From: Austropuccinia psidii
Taxonomy: Eukaryota; Basidiomycota; Pucciniomycetes; Pucciniales; Sphaerophragmiaceae
DNA: 64,000 nucleotides
Assembly: GCA_023105745.1 (NCBI GenBank)
Contig: JALGQZ010000015.1
Span: 20,967,499-21,031,498 of the forward strand
Direction: 5' to 3'
Shown: piece after piece, positions 30,439 through 41,300 of the stretch
Numbering within the stretch: the first letter of the stretch is position 1
Layout: every line of letters starts with the position of its first letter
Position numbers and translations under genes: made by a program
The notes under the pieces: model-generated
The model's database searches: none
What the model was told of the DNA's origin: nothing
What the model saw: the letters and a program-made list of their open reading frames with translations, nothing else

Positions 30439-33400
30439 ATGACAACCCGCCGCTATTCCTCAATGTGTATATGCATGTGTCAACACTGCTCAACTCAAAC
30501 ACACTCTTCCCCTGAGGGTGATAGGCATGGAGTTGCCTTCACACCTTTCCAATATAAACAGCACATTAAAAAGCTCAAATAAACCATTGCACCCAAATCT
30601 CTTCCAAACATCCCTACTTCTGCATCAGGATCTGAGTTCCCACAACTTCTATTGGATCAAATATTCCCAGCTGATTATTCACCATTGACCCAAAGCACCT
30701 TCTCCACAGCACCGGGTCTCACTTCAACAGCACAGAAACCATACAGCAGCAGTCAAACCCTTCCCCCACAAGACCTTGGAATGATAATATCTTCCATTCT
30801 ATCATTAAGGTATAATATACCCCGCAGGGCTTCACGCATTCTCAACCCCGCCCTAAACCTGCTGATCAAGTCCAGCATCTCAAGCTCCGGTGGTCCCCCC
30901 ACTCCTGCATTCCATATACCGCAAGATCTGAGTACCATATTTGAACATCTCCAATTGGAACCAGTGATTCAAAACTATATATATTGTCCTCAATGTTTCT
31001 CTCTTAATGGCCTTACTGAATCAGTCACAACTGACCAACCCAACTGTCAACGCTATAATGACCCAAATGATCATGATCCCCCTTGCACACAATCATTAGG
31101 AAAATTCATCTATTCATTTGAGCCCCGAACCCAAAACACAACCAACATGAAGCAAAAATTTATCCCAACAAAACATTTCATTTATCAACCATTAAAAAAT
31201 TGGCTTGCCAGATTTCTCCAGCGGGCTGGAATTATGGAAATTCGGCATCAACATCAACAATCCCAAACTCCCAAAGGTTCCCCAAAATGTGACGTCTGGG
31301 ATGGATTGGTCTGGAGACGCTTCACTGGCACTAGAAATATCCATGACCCCCCATTCATGTCCATTCCTGGTGCATTGGCCTTCTCCATTTATGTGTACTG
31401 GTTGAATGCACATGGAAAGTCCACCTGGTTGGCCAGCATTGGACCTATCATGCTTATTTGTCTTAATCTCCCCCCAAGTGAAAGATTGAAGCCAGAGAAT
31501 GTCTATGTTGCAGGAATAATCCCTGGTCCGAAGGAGCCAACTTCCCTTCAATTGAATTACCTATTAATGCCACTCATCAACGAGCTCACAGAGCTATGGC
31601 AAGGTTACCATTTTTCACCCACCTCAACAGGCCCTTCAAGATCCTTTATCCATGTTGCCATTCTCACAGCCATTGTGGATGTGGTTGCCATGCGCAAGCT
31701 TACTGGAATTATTTCCCATTCAGGCACCCACTTTTGTAATTTTGGCACCATTCACAAAGCTCAAATTGAAGAAATTGGTCCTCAATCTCACTACACACGC
31801 TCATATCAAAATCATAAATCAACCATTGCCAAATGGCTTCGGGCAACCCCACCACAAAGAAAAGCAATTTTCTCTGAGTATGGAGTGCGATATTCAATTT
31901 TAGAAGACCTTCCGTATTGGGATGCAACCAGAATGGTTAATCTTGACATAATGCATAATTTAATACTGGGAATTTTGAAGGATCATGCAACTTTCAAATT
32001 GTGCATTCCAGAGTCCAAATCAAAAATTTACCTCAGGTCCCGCAGGAAATCCAATGACACCAACAGTTCAGACTCAGATTCCAAGACCTCCAACAGCTCT
32101 CTTGATAAAATCACATTGAGAGAGGCCCGCTCCCTGAGAAGAGACGCAGAAAAAATAATAAATGAGCCACTCCCCACTACTTCCACCCGAAAAAACTACT
32201 TCCCAATGCCCACCCCTCACACGGAACATCCATCTAGTGGCTCTGCGGAGATTCCTTCATTTAATGCGGATTACATCCCCACTTCTGAAATCCCCTCTGA
32301 ATTGGATATCACTGCACTGAGTGATCACCAGATCAAGGGTGAGGCTCTGGAGCATCTCCGACAAATCATATCTGAGACGATAATTCCCTCATCATGGACA
32401 AGAGTACCTTGCAAAATGGGTTCCCCCTCTCATGGTAGCTTAAAAGCCGCTGAATGGGCTCTCTTATATAAGGTCTATATTCCATTTTTAATGCTCAGTC
32501 AACAGATGTCATTAGATGTACACCAATCCACCAAAATTCAAAGAAAAATGGGTCAGTCAGAAGAACTTGCAAATGAACTAACCAAGAATACATTCCATTT
32601 GATTAGTGCTATCAACATTGCCACAAGTTGGACTGTTTCAATAGATGATGCGACTGCATTTGCTGAACATTGGAAAAAATTCCGCCTTTCCAATCAGCTC
32701 CTGTTCCCAAAACAGAAAAGTAAACCAAATCATCATTTTGCTGATCATATTCCCGAACTCTTCCAACGTTGGGGCCCAGCACAAGCCTCAGCCACATGGG
32801 GTTATGAGCGCTTGATTGGAGTATTTGCAAAAATGCCAACAAATAACAAAATATGTATGTCAATTAATAAGATCAATATGTTCACATTGATTAAAGACCT
32901 GAACTGAATAATACTAACTTCTTGCAACTCTGAATAGATGATATAGATAAAACCTTACTTCAACATATCTGTCGATATTCCAACCTTTCCGTTCTCCTGA
33001 AATCCCCATCCGTGCCATGTGAAATAAAACAGCTTTTCAAATCACAGCCACCTGCCCTGTTCAATCACCATAAATATAACAAACCATCCGGCCATGACCA
33101 AGAAAATTATGATTGCCTGGTTGAGTACTTACAGAATTTTCATGCAACAAGGGAAATAGTTTATTGGATCAGCTTAGACACTACCGTGCAATCCACAAGT
33201 CCTCCCACTTCAAGGATTGTCTCACCTTGGTATTTTCCAGTTTCAAACATTAATATTGGGAACAATATATTTTCAACTGAATCCAAAAATTTCAGCAACA
33301 GTGTGATATCTTTTCTGAGGGGAAACTCACGACAATTTGGTATTATTAATAGCATTTTTAAAGTCTCTGAGCCATCTAGCATACTGAACAATAACTTTCT

Positions 33401-33599
33401 GATCTTAAAAACTTTGAAGATGGATGTGAATTTCTTACCAGATTGGCCGCATCTGAATATTTATAAAGCTGTTGGTTTTGATGATGGACACTTGATTATA
33501 TCTGAAGAAGAAATAGAAGGTAACTGTGGATTGTATGATAACAAAGTTCTATCATGTGGACTGCTTGTAATGATAAAGCCATTATTTCATGATATTTAG
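30439..33599 (+). pseudogene. Plavaka/CACTA-like transposase with one premature stop
   Basis: A cut-and-paste transposase relative. The reading frame starts at ATG 30439 with a cysteine-rich head (MCICMCQHC), meets TAA at 30580-30582, then stays open to 32853. A GTATGT...TACTAAC...TAG intron (32855-32937) joins it in frame to 32938-33599. Motifs typical of the family are CPQC near 30989, WDGLVWRRF, PGALAFSIYVYWLN, LICLNLPPSER, AGIIPGPKEP, SGTHFCNFG, DIMHNLILGIL, and KPNHHFADHIPE with WGPAQASATWGYERLIG near the end. Without the stop it would be about 1025 residues. The stop may be a single nonsense mutation, or an undetected intron may remove it (CATCAG at 30623-30628 is a possible acceptor). 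No terminal inverted repeats were found. Confidence 0.75.
32855..32937 (+). other. Intron in the transposase gene (83 nt)
   Basis: The donor GTATGT, the fungal-consensus branch site TACTAAC at 32912-32918 and the acceptor TAG at 32935-32937 are all present. Removing it joins the two halves in frame at ...TNNKI|Y. Without splicing the frame stops at 32905-32907. Confidence 0.85.
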
Positions 33600-33857
33600 T
33601 CTACAAAAATGCAAATCACTCAGATTCATTAGCAATTTTGCTAGTGAAATAACTGCCTCAAAATTTAGTGACAGAGACATGCAATTGTGACAAGCAAAGC
33701 CCATTATTTCACATTGCCACAAAGAGCTTACTATTTTGACATTGGGTACAGTGTGAAGAAGCCAAGTTCAATGATCAAATGACCCACACACTCACCTTTC
33801 ACAACATCCAAAATTTCTAACTGCGCCATCATCATGTTGGAAGGGAAATCAGCCCTT

Positions 33858-33964
33858 GCGCACCCGCACACGCCAATGCACATGCAAACGCACACGCCAA
33901 TGCTCACACATGCGCACCCGCACCCGCACACGCCAATGCACACGCAAGCGCACCTGCACCCGCG
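33858..33964. repeat. Imperfect CA/CG-rich tandem repeat
   Basis: Variants of CGCACACGCCAATG and CATGCGCACCCG recur. On the minus strand it translates as a Cys/Gly/Val repeat, which is an artefact of the tract. Confidence 0.7.
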
Positions 33965-34252
33965 GTGTTGTGCAGCAGACTCTACCATTGTCATCTGCAA
34001 AATGACAATCCCGCTCAGGCGGGGTCCTTTCATGGATGACCTGGTGAAGTCAAATCCCCCGCCTACATCAAGACTGGCTGAAGGACCTCTTTGATGTGTG
34101 TTTTTGCAAACAGGCGCGTCTTGTGTAATTTTTACAAACCATTGGACGGTTGTGGGATGATCAGGTGGTGAGGAATCTGAGTTGAAGGCACAGGGGAACC
34201 AATATTGGTGGATGTCACAGGATTTGGTGTAAGACAATAGTAGGACGTGTGC

Positions 34253-34319
34253 TTGACGTTTTCTTGATTTTGGCTTGACGTGAGCTCGACTTCTATCCTG
34301 CTTGACGTTTGCTTGACGT
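34253..34319. promoter_or_regulatory. Cluster of four TTGACGT motifs
   Basis: TTGACGT occurs at 34253, 34275, 34302 and 34313 within 67 bp. TGACGT is the half-site core bound by CREB/ATF-type bZIP factors. No transcription unit is evident beside it, so a regulatory role is only a possibility. Confidence 0.3.
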
Positions 34320-34379
34320 GAAGTCAATTGCCGATGATTGACACGAGATTCGCCCTGGTGATTAAGTGTAGCAGTAATC

Positions 34380-35368
34380 CAGTAGTCTGGCATGCTTGGT
34401 AAATCAATGAAGAGTTCATCAATATAATCTATGAGCTCCATAGGATCATATTCTCCAATTCCAGAGAATTTGGGCCAGCTTGAGGCCTCAGGAAGCTGTT
34501 TCAAGGCTTCCATTTATGAATAAGACATATTATCTCCATCCTGGTATTGTGATGGAGATCTTTCCTTATTCATCAGCATGGAATCTTGCTTGATGTCATC
34601 CTGATAATATGGATTGTCCATAACATGGCCTTGTGGTTTGGGCTTCATGTTATGGTAGATATTAAACAGTTTGTTTATGTATTGATCTAGACAATCCCTC
34701 TTGCTTTTGCTGTGGTGTTGTTCTTCAAAGACTAGATTCAGTCTTTTGTTGGTTTCTTCAGAGGCTTTGCTGTATTGGGCATGTCCCTCTTGAAGAGTTC
34801 TGACATTTCTGTCCATGGAGGCTGTTAATGTTTTCATCTTGTGATGGCTTGCTTGGAGTACTGCAAACTGCTTTTGAGTTTTCTCAGCAAGTTGGGACAT
34901 TTGTAACCACAGTGCATCACTTTTTAGGTTACTCTCATGTGTGGTAACATTATGTTCAATCTGAGTGGGGTTAATATTTCTATTAATAGGACTACTGATT
35001 CTAGAGTTATTTACAACTACTTCTAGCTCTTTTGCACTTCTTTCATCAAATGCAACAGCTTTTAGATCATTTTGTCTGACTCTCTCTTCCTATGGTTGAA
35101 GGTGGTCTTGTTTTTTCCCTTGAATCCTTGTCTTCTCCTGGAAAATTCCTGGGATTGTGAATAATGGTGACTCTTGGCCACTGATCTGTTGGTTTCTTAA
35201 TGATGTGAAGCCACTGGAGAGCTGATTTGGCCTTCTCCTTGTGAGCCTGAAAGAATCTGAGTATGCCCTGTCTGGGTCAGCTGTTCTTCTATAGCTTGTA
35301 TAGTGGCTTGATTCTCCCTTATGCTCTTTGCCCTCACCTCCAGGAGTCTGAACTGCCTGGTGGGATTC
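34380..35368 (-). pseudogene. Gag of element D, 3' piece
   Basis: This piece encodes the later part of Gag of a Gypsy element, continuing on the minus strand from 45447-45820. Read in order it has a Ser/Arg-rich segment (35368-35090), then from about 34900 MSQLAEKTQK with a coiled-coil-like stretch, and LPEASSWPKFSGIGEYD near the end. Decay is visible: TAA at 34512-34514 directly before MEALKQLP, a stop at about 35090, and loss of everything after YWITATLN near 34380. The same protein is at 53580-55516 in element E. It was split by the insertion of element C at 35364-35368. Confidence 0.75.
35364..35368. repeat. Target-site duplication GATTC, left copy (element C)
   Basis: GATTC here and at 45447-45451 flank element C exactly. 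Removing C and one copy restores a continuous frame in element D across the junction. Confidence 0.9.
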
Positions 35369-37208
35369 TGTGAGCCTTAGAGGTAATTTCATATACCCAA
35401 AAGACCACAAATATAAAAAATAACATATTAATATAAATAAAATAAATTTTATATATTATTAAAATAAAAATCAAAATATAAATATAAAATTATATTAAAA
35501 ATAAAAAATTAATTACAATTTAAAAATAAAAATACATTAAATTTTATAAGTATAAAATTACATTTATACTTGAGAAAATTAGGTAAAAATGAAATTTTAA
35601 CAAAACTGTGAAAAAATAAATAAATTTGGAAAAGAGTTAAATAAAAATTATTATAACTTTTTTTTCCTATAAATAAATACATAAAAATTATTTCACCATT
35701 GGATTCCTCATAAAAAATCAGGTGGGGTCACCTCTGAGTGAAATTCTTGTAACTCAACTCTAAATAAGCTTAAATTAAGTTTTTAGTATTTTCAATACAA
35801 AAGTTGAAAATCCTCAAAACCTTAATTTAATTCACACCACATGTGGTGTTAACCATCAATTTTTTTGTTAAAATTGAGGTGTTGTGTTTAGTTTAGAAGT
35901 TATGAGGAATTGAAGTATTTTCAATTGAATTCAATTTAAATGTCAAAATGTGCGCGTGTATTACATAAGTGAACTTTGATTTAAATATGAGGTGTCAATT
36001 ATTACTGGATTGTACTGTACAATTGAATTGAATTACATATGTAAATTATAAGTATAATACATGATGAGGAATTAAAGGAAAAAATAAATTGGAAAGATTA
36101 AATTTGGGGGGGAAAAGGAACTCCAGCTCTAAGGGGGAGCTAGACCCCCAAACTCCTTGCTGACAGGCGTGGAATGTCAAAATTCACGCAAAAGTTCATC
36201 ACTTTTGGCCTGGAATTGAGTCACAGGGTCTGTGGACTCAATTGATGATGAGGTTTTGATACCAACTGGGGTAGTTTTAGCTGTTGCCAAGAAGGTAAAA
36301 CTACCCTTAAGATACAACAATCATAATAAAAACAGTTTTAACTGGTTTCTACGCCTCTGACACACATTCTGACGTGTTTTGAAGGCTCTAGGCCTGGTAT
36401 TGCTATAGTAATGGCTGATTTAAGGGTCTAAAATGGCTAAAAATGGCTAAAAATGGCTTAAACCAGCCCTTTTTGGTCTAAACTAGGGTTCAATGATGCC
36501 ATAATTGGCTTTTTTGTTGTCAGACTGTTTTTCACGACTGACAACAGTAAATTTTACTTTTGGAGTAAGAGAATTGATGGCTATAAAAGAATGTCTTCTT
36601 TGCCCCACTTTTCTCTTCATGTTAGAATCTTTTCCTTTTATTAATTATTTTAAACACTGTTAAACCAATCAATCAAAGATTCCAACCACCATTTTTAAAA
36701 TCATTTTAATCCATTTAACCACGTGAAAAATTCATTATAATCATTGTTTGTAACTCTTATAATCATTTTTACCCCTGAACCACCCCAAAAGTGAATTAAA
36801 GCATCTTTCATCACTGTAAACTTTGTCACTTTGTTTCCAAATTCACTCTGGTCACTTTTGGGCGTGTTTTCTCTTTAATATTCTTTTTAAAGACTTTGTT
36901 CTTTAATTAATTGCTTGCAGTTCTTTGCTCAATTAGTTCCAATTGAAATTGCTCTTGAAGAAATTTCTTTTGTAGCCTTAAAATATCTCTTGTAGAGTAT
37001 TTTTTGGATAAATTTTTATTGTTGGTAAAACAATAAATTTTTATAATATTATTGTTTTATACTAATAAAGTTATAAACAATAAAATTGGCGTGTTTTCTC
37101 TTAAAAATAATATTTCATACTATTTTTAACTGAATTTTTACCTTATACAAATTTTGAGGACAGGAAAAGTACTTGATTTTAATCAAAGTTTCATATCCAC
37201 ACCTTACA
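35369..37208 (+). repeat. 5' LTR of element C
   Basis: 1840 bp, starting TGTGAGCCTTAG and ending CACACCTTACA. A TATA box (TATAAAAG) is at 36582-36589, before a C/T-rich run, and likely sets the transcript start. Confidence 0.92.
36582..36589 (+). promoter_or_regulatory. TATA box in the LTR of element C
   Basis: TATAAAAG is conserved in the 3' LTR and in the F LTR (59778-59785). It lies two thirds into the LTR, a usual place for the U3/R border. Confidence 0.55.
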
Positions 37209-37210
37209 TT

Positions 37211-37227
37211 TGGGGGCCCAGCCGTGA
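37211..37227 (+). other. Primer-binding site of element C
   Basis: TGGGGGCCCAGCCGTGA begins two bases after the 5' LTR and starts with TGG. It is identical at 60405-60421 in F. It differs from the A/B site, so the two families prime with different tRNAs. Confidence 0.75.
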
Positions 37228-37419
37228 TATTTTACCTGTGACATATATGTTTTTACTCTTTTTAAATCTTTTTTCTTATATTGAAAAATTTAAAAACATA
37301 TAAAAAATACTTATAATTCAAAAAATCCATAAAAAAAATAACTTTTTTCATATTATAAGTGAGGCTTATATTTTTATTTCTTTTTTTGCTTAATTAATTG
37401 GCTTTTTCATTAATTTTAG

Positions 37420-38331
37420 TGTCTGACAATGTGGTAAGACAAGAAAACATTGAAACAGCCTCAACAGTAACCAGCATTATCCCTTCCAGTACTGTTAATT
37501 CTGATCATAATAGTACTGTTATTGTGACTCAAAATAACCATCCTGAACGAATATCTTCTGAATTGATTAACTTGGACATAAGTAATACCCTTCAGAAAGC
37601 TAAAAATTTGGCCAATAGTAAGTTTTTGACGTAAAAATACTATTTTAAGCCTTTTTTAACCATAATTATGCCTTCAACCAGGTCAGGAGCCAGCTACAAC
37701 CCCTCAAGCAGCTCCCAAAAAGGTAATAGACGTGATTATGGCAGAAGCCAACCAGGTACAGAAGGAAAAGGGTCAGTTGATGACTTCCAAACAACTAAAT
37801 TGGGTCATTCTGAAGCTGATAATACTATTTTACCTTCAAAAAGAGCTGACACCGCCACAACAAGCCTCTGTGGACATATACAAAGCCAGCCACAGTGCAT
37901 ACAACAATGCACTTCAATTCAAGGAGTACCAGATCCTTGCAGACCTGTGGAAGAATTGCATGAATTCTTACCTGACAGTAAGAAAATTCTTGGGCCATCC
38001 CAACACTTGCAAATTGCTCAATGGATGGCATCCATTGATGGAGAAGAAAAACATGATGCTTTTGACACTAGAATGGAGAAAAAACAACCCTCCACCACCC
38101 AAACCAGTGCCAAAAACAGCCCCAGTGGCCAGCAGCAGCAATTCCAACGTGAAAAAGCAGCCACAAACTCCAAAAAAGGGCAAAGGGAAGGCACCAGCCC
38201 CAAAACCTTACAGCCAGGGCTACAGAATCCCAAAGATTCAGCAGGATGCCATGGAAAATGTATTTCAGATGGCCAGAACCATGATGGAATTACAGAAGAA
38301 GGAGGAAGCCAGATTAAGGTTCCAGAAATGA
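37420..38331 (+). CDS. Spliced accessory ORF overlapping gag (element C)
   Basis: This is a second protein frame, +1 relative to gag. Exon 1 follows an acceptor TTTTAG (37418-37419) and reads TG|TCT GAC; an upstream exon ending in A would complete an ATG. Exon 1 (37420-37617) ends at donor GTAAGT, and exon 2 (37682-38331) follows acceptor CCAG. Joined, the frame is open for about 280 codons. Exon 2 is Lys/Pro/Gln-rich with ADLWKNCMNSYLTVRKFLG and a polyproline stretch, ending RLRFQK. From 37682 to 38331 the same bases also encode Gag. Both frames are open in F. Of ten base differences I counted between C and F in the overlap, four are silent in this frame and two in gag. Function unknown. Confidence 0.65.
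37618..37681 (+). other. Predicted 64-nt intron containing the gag start codon (element C)
   Basis: Donor GTAAGT, branch-like TTTTTTAAC and acceptor CAACCAG. The gag ATG (37668-37670) lies inside, so splicing removes the gag start while fusing exon 1 to the alternative frame. Without splicing exon 1 stops at 37632-37634. Conserved at 60827-60890 in F. Confidence 0.65.
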
Positions 38332-41300
38332 TTTCTGACATATTTGATTCCATCCCAGAGTTGTATAATGCTATAAATGACGTGAAAAAAAATCTTTCTG
38401 ATAAAAATGAAACCATTTGTAACAAAATTAAAACAAACAACCTGAGTCTGTGCCAAATTAATGAAACACTTATGTGTTTTGAAAAAGTTTTGAGAACAAT
38501 TAAAAATTCCAATAATGATAATTCTTCTAACAATAAAATAAATGAACAATCTGCCATTATTAAAGAATTAACAGATAAATATTCTAAATTCAATATTGAT
38601 GACATAATTGAAACAAGAATTAAACAAGCCATAAATATTATCAAGACAGATAACAAGAAAGTCCTTGATGACATTTCAAATTCATTTACTGAAGTAAAGA
38701 CATATACCATTGCCTTGAAAAAGTGTTTTGATGCTTCACAAGAAGAAGTATCAAAATTATCAATGAAATTGAATCAAGTCACTGCTGATAATACAAGACA
38801 GACAGAGTTATGGCAAGAACTGACACATAAGGAAGACATGTATAAAATTGAAGTAATAAATTTAATACAAAGCTTCCAACATGAATACAGAAATTCCCAA
38901 AGGTGTAGCAACAGTAAAATGAATGACATTGAACAAATACTGAACACCTTACCAAGAATGTCTACACCTCTAAATCAAAATGAGGGCACAAGAATTCCAA
39001 ATCCACAAGTATTGGATCCTGATAATTCACAATTAAAAAATGAATTATCCACTTCTTTTCATAACTTGGAACCATCAATGGGCCAAGCACTCTTGAAAGA
39101 AGTTCCAAAACTTAAAGAATGGCCTCACTTCAGTGGTGAAGGAGAATATGACCATATGGAATTCATTAGAGGTATTGACATGATCAAAGAGGATTTTGAA
39201 TTACCAGACAAATTGGTAACAGCCAGGTTTAACACCTTGTTTACCAGATCAGCTCACAGATGGTACATCAAAATAAGACAAACACTGGACACCAGAGTTG
39301 GACTTGGTGGAAAACCCAAATCATCAACAAATGGGCAAATGATGCTTGGAGGTTTAAAGTTGAAACAGCCTTTCAATCTGCCAAATTTAATGCTGATAAA
39401 GACAAAGCTTTACCATGGTTTTGCCAACGAAAGGACAGATTAACAGCATTATATCCTGACATGTCAGAATTTATGATCCATAGAAAAATTCTGAGACAAT
39501 GTGGAGGTGACTTAGAGCATGCTGTCAAAAGCAGGACTACTGAACAATCTTCAGCAGAGGATATTATCAATATACTAGAAGAAGTAACCACCAGAACCAA
39601 AATTGGTTCTAGTAGGGTGAATCTTAAAACAAGGTTTAATACACCTTGGAAAGATTCTGTGGACAAAAACCCCAAAGAAAATTCTAGTAATATTAAATAT
39701 AAATCTGCAGATACAGTCAGAAAATGCCATATTTGCCAAAGCACCACCCATTTAGCCAATACATGTCCAAAAAGGGGGAAAATCAATGAAATTGACATTG
39801 AAAAGGGACCAGATGTTGAAAAAGAAGACATAATTGAAGACAATTCAGATGATAAGTCATCCATATTTTCTGAATCTTCAAAAGATATAGAAAATATCAA
39901 TGCCACTTTTGACATCATGGAATCTTATTCCCACTTACCACAATTGAGCAATGGTCAAGTTGATTTATCAAAAGTTCAAGATGCACAACTTATGAAGACA
40001 AAACCAAACAGAGGAAAAGGTTATACATCTGGTAACTCCTGTATAACAGAAGTGGTGATTGACAACAAGCCCACCAAACTTTTGCTTGACCCAGGAGCCT
40101 TCTGCTCTTGTGTTGGAAAATCTTTTCTTAAGACTTGTGTACCCAATTTTGAAGACCAATTGTTACCAATTGATGGTATAAAATTCAACAGTGCAAGTAA
40201 CCCAATGAAAGCATTAGGAATATTTGAGACCAATGTCATATTCCCACACATAAATGGGAATTTAAGGATCACAGTTGAATTTGTTGTTATGGAAAATTGC
40301 TCTAGTACCCATTTTATATTGGGAAATGACTATTTAATCATGTATGGGATAGATTTACATAATAACAAAGACAGATACTTTACAATTGGGGACAATAAGC
40401 GCCAGAAATTTGCCTTTTTACCATTTAAAAGACAAATTACAGTAAACAAAGTATCACCAGTCAACTTAGAGTTAGAAAAATTCAAGTCTGAACAGTTAAA
40501 TGAGGCTGAGATAAGCCTTCATCTGACTAATAAACAAGAAAATGAACTTTCTTCCCTTTTGTATGACCACCGAAGAGCATTTGCTACAGACAAAGAACCT
40601 CTGGGAGCAATTATTGGTCATGAAGTTGACATCATTCTTAACATTGAGAGACCTTATCCACCACTCTTAAGAAGACCTGCTTATCCAGCAAGTCCAAAAT
40701 CAAGAGAAGCCCTAGAAATTCATATCAAAGAACTTCTAGACCTTGGTGTAATAAGAAAAGTAGGCCACAATGAGGAAGTAGAAATAACTACACCAGTTAT
40801 AGTGGCGTGGCATAATGGAAAATCCAGGATGGTTGGGGACTTTAGAGCTCTGAACACTTACACTGTCCCAGACAGATACCCTATACCAAAAATCCAAATT
40901 GCCCTTACTCAAATATCTCAAGCAGTGTATATAACCACTATGGATGCCCTTAAAGGATTCCATCAAAATGTGGTAACACCAAGAGCAAGAAAATACTTGA
41001 GAATTATTGTTCATTGTGGAGTGTATGAATACTTAAGGATGCCCTTTGGTATCAAAAATGCACCTTCACACTTCCAAAGAATGATGAATGAAATCTTCCC
41101 TGAAGAACTCTCAGAGGGATGGTTAATCATTTACATTAATGACATTATTATCTGTTCAAAGAATTGGGAGGAGCACATGTACAGATTATCAAGAGTTTTG
41201 ACAAAACTCCAATCAGTAAACATGAAAATCTCCTTGAAAAAATGTCATTTTGGATTTAAAGAACTTAAGGCACTAGGACATGTTGTATCTGGTTTGTCCC

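Larger units (their letters stand above)
33600..34379. other. Junction region between transposase and element D
   Basis: No gene is supported. It contains an imperfect CA/CG-rich tandem tract at about 33858-33964 and four TTGACGT copies at 34253-34319. The C-terminal 200 codons of the minus ORF 33731-34513 run through this tract and have no similarity to Gag, so D homology ends near 34380. Confidence 0.5.

Noticed and set aside
31192..31551. Minus ORFs opposite the transposase (also 31709-31927, 32612-32863)
   Set aside because: Shadows of the transposase coding strand, which has recognised motifs.
33731..34379. C-terminal part of the 260-codon minus ORF with Cys/Gly/Val repeats
   Set aside because: Produced by reading through a CA/CG-rich tandem tract; Gag similarity ends near 34380.
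38018..38710. 230-codon minus ORF, repeated at 61227-61919
   Set aside because: Lies antisense to the gag region, starts without context, is rich in Leu/Ser/Phe as expected for the complement of a Lys/Asn/Glu-rich coiled coil, and has no independent support.
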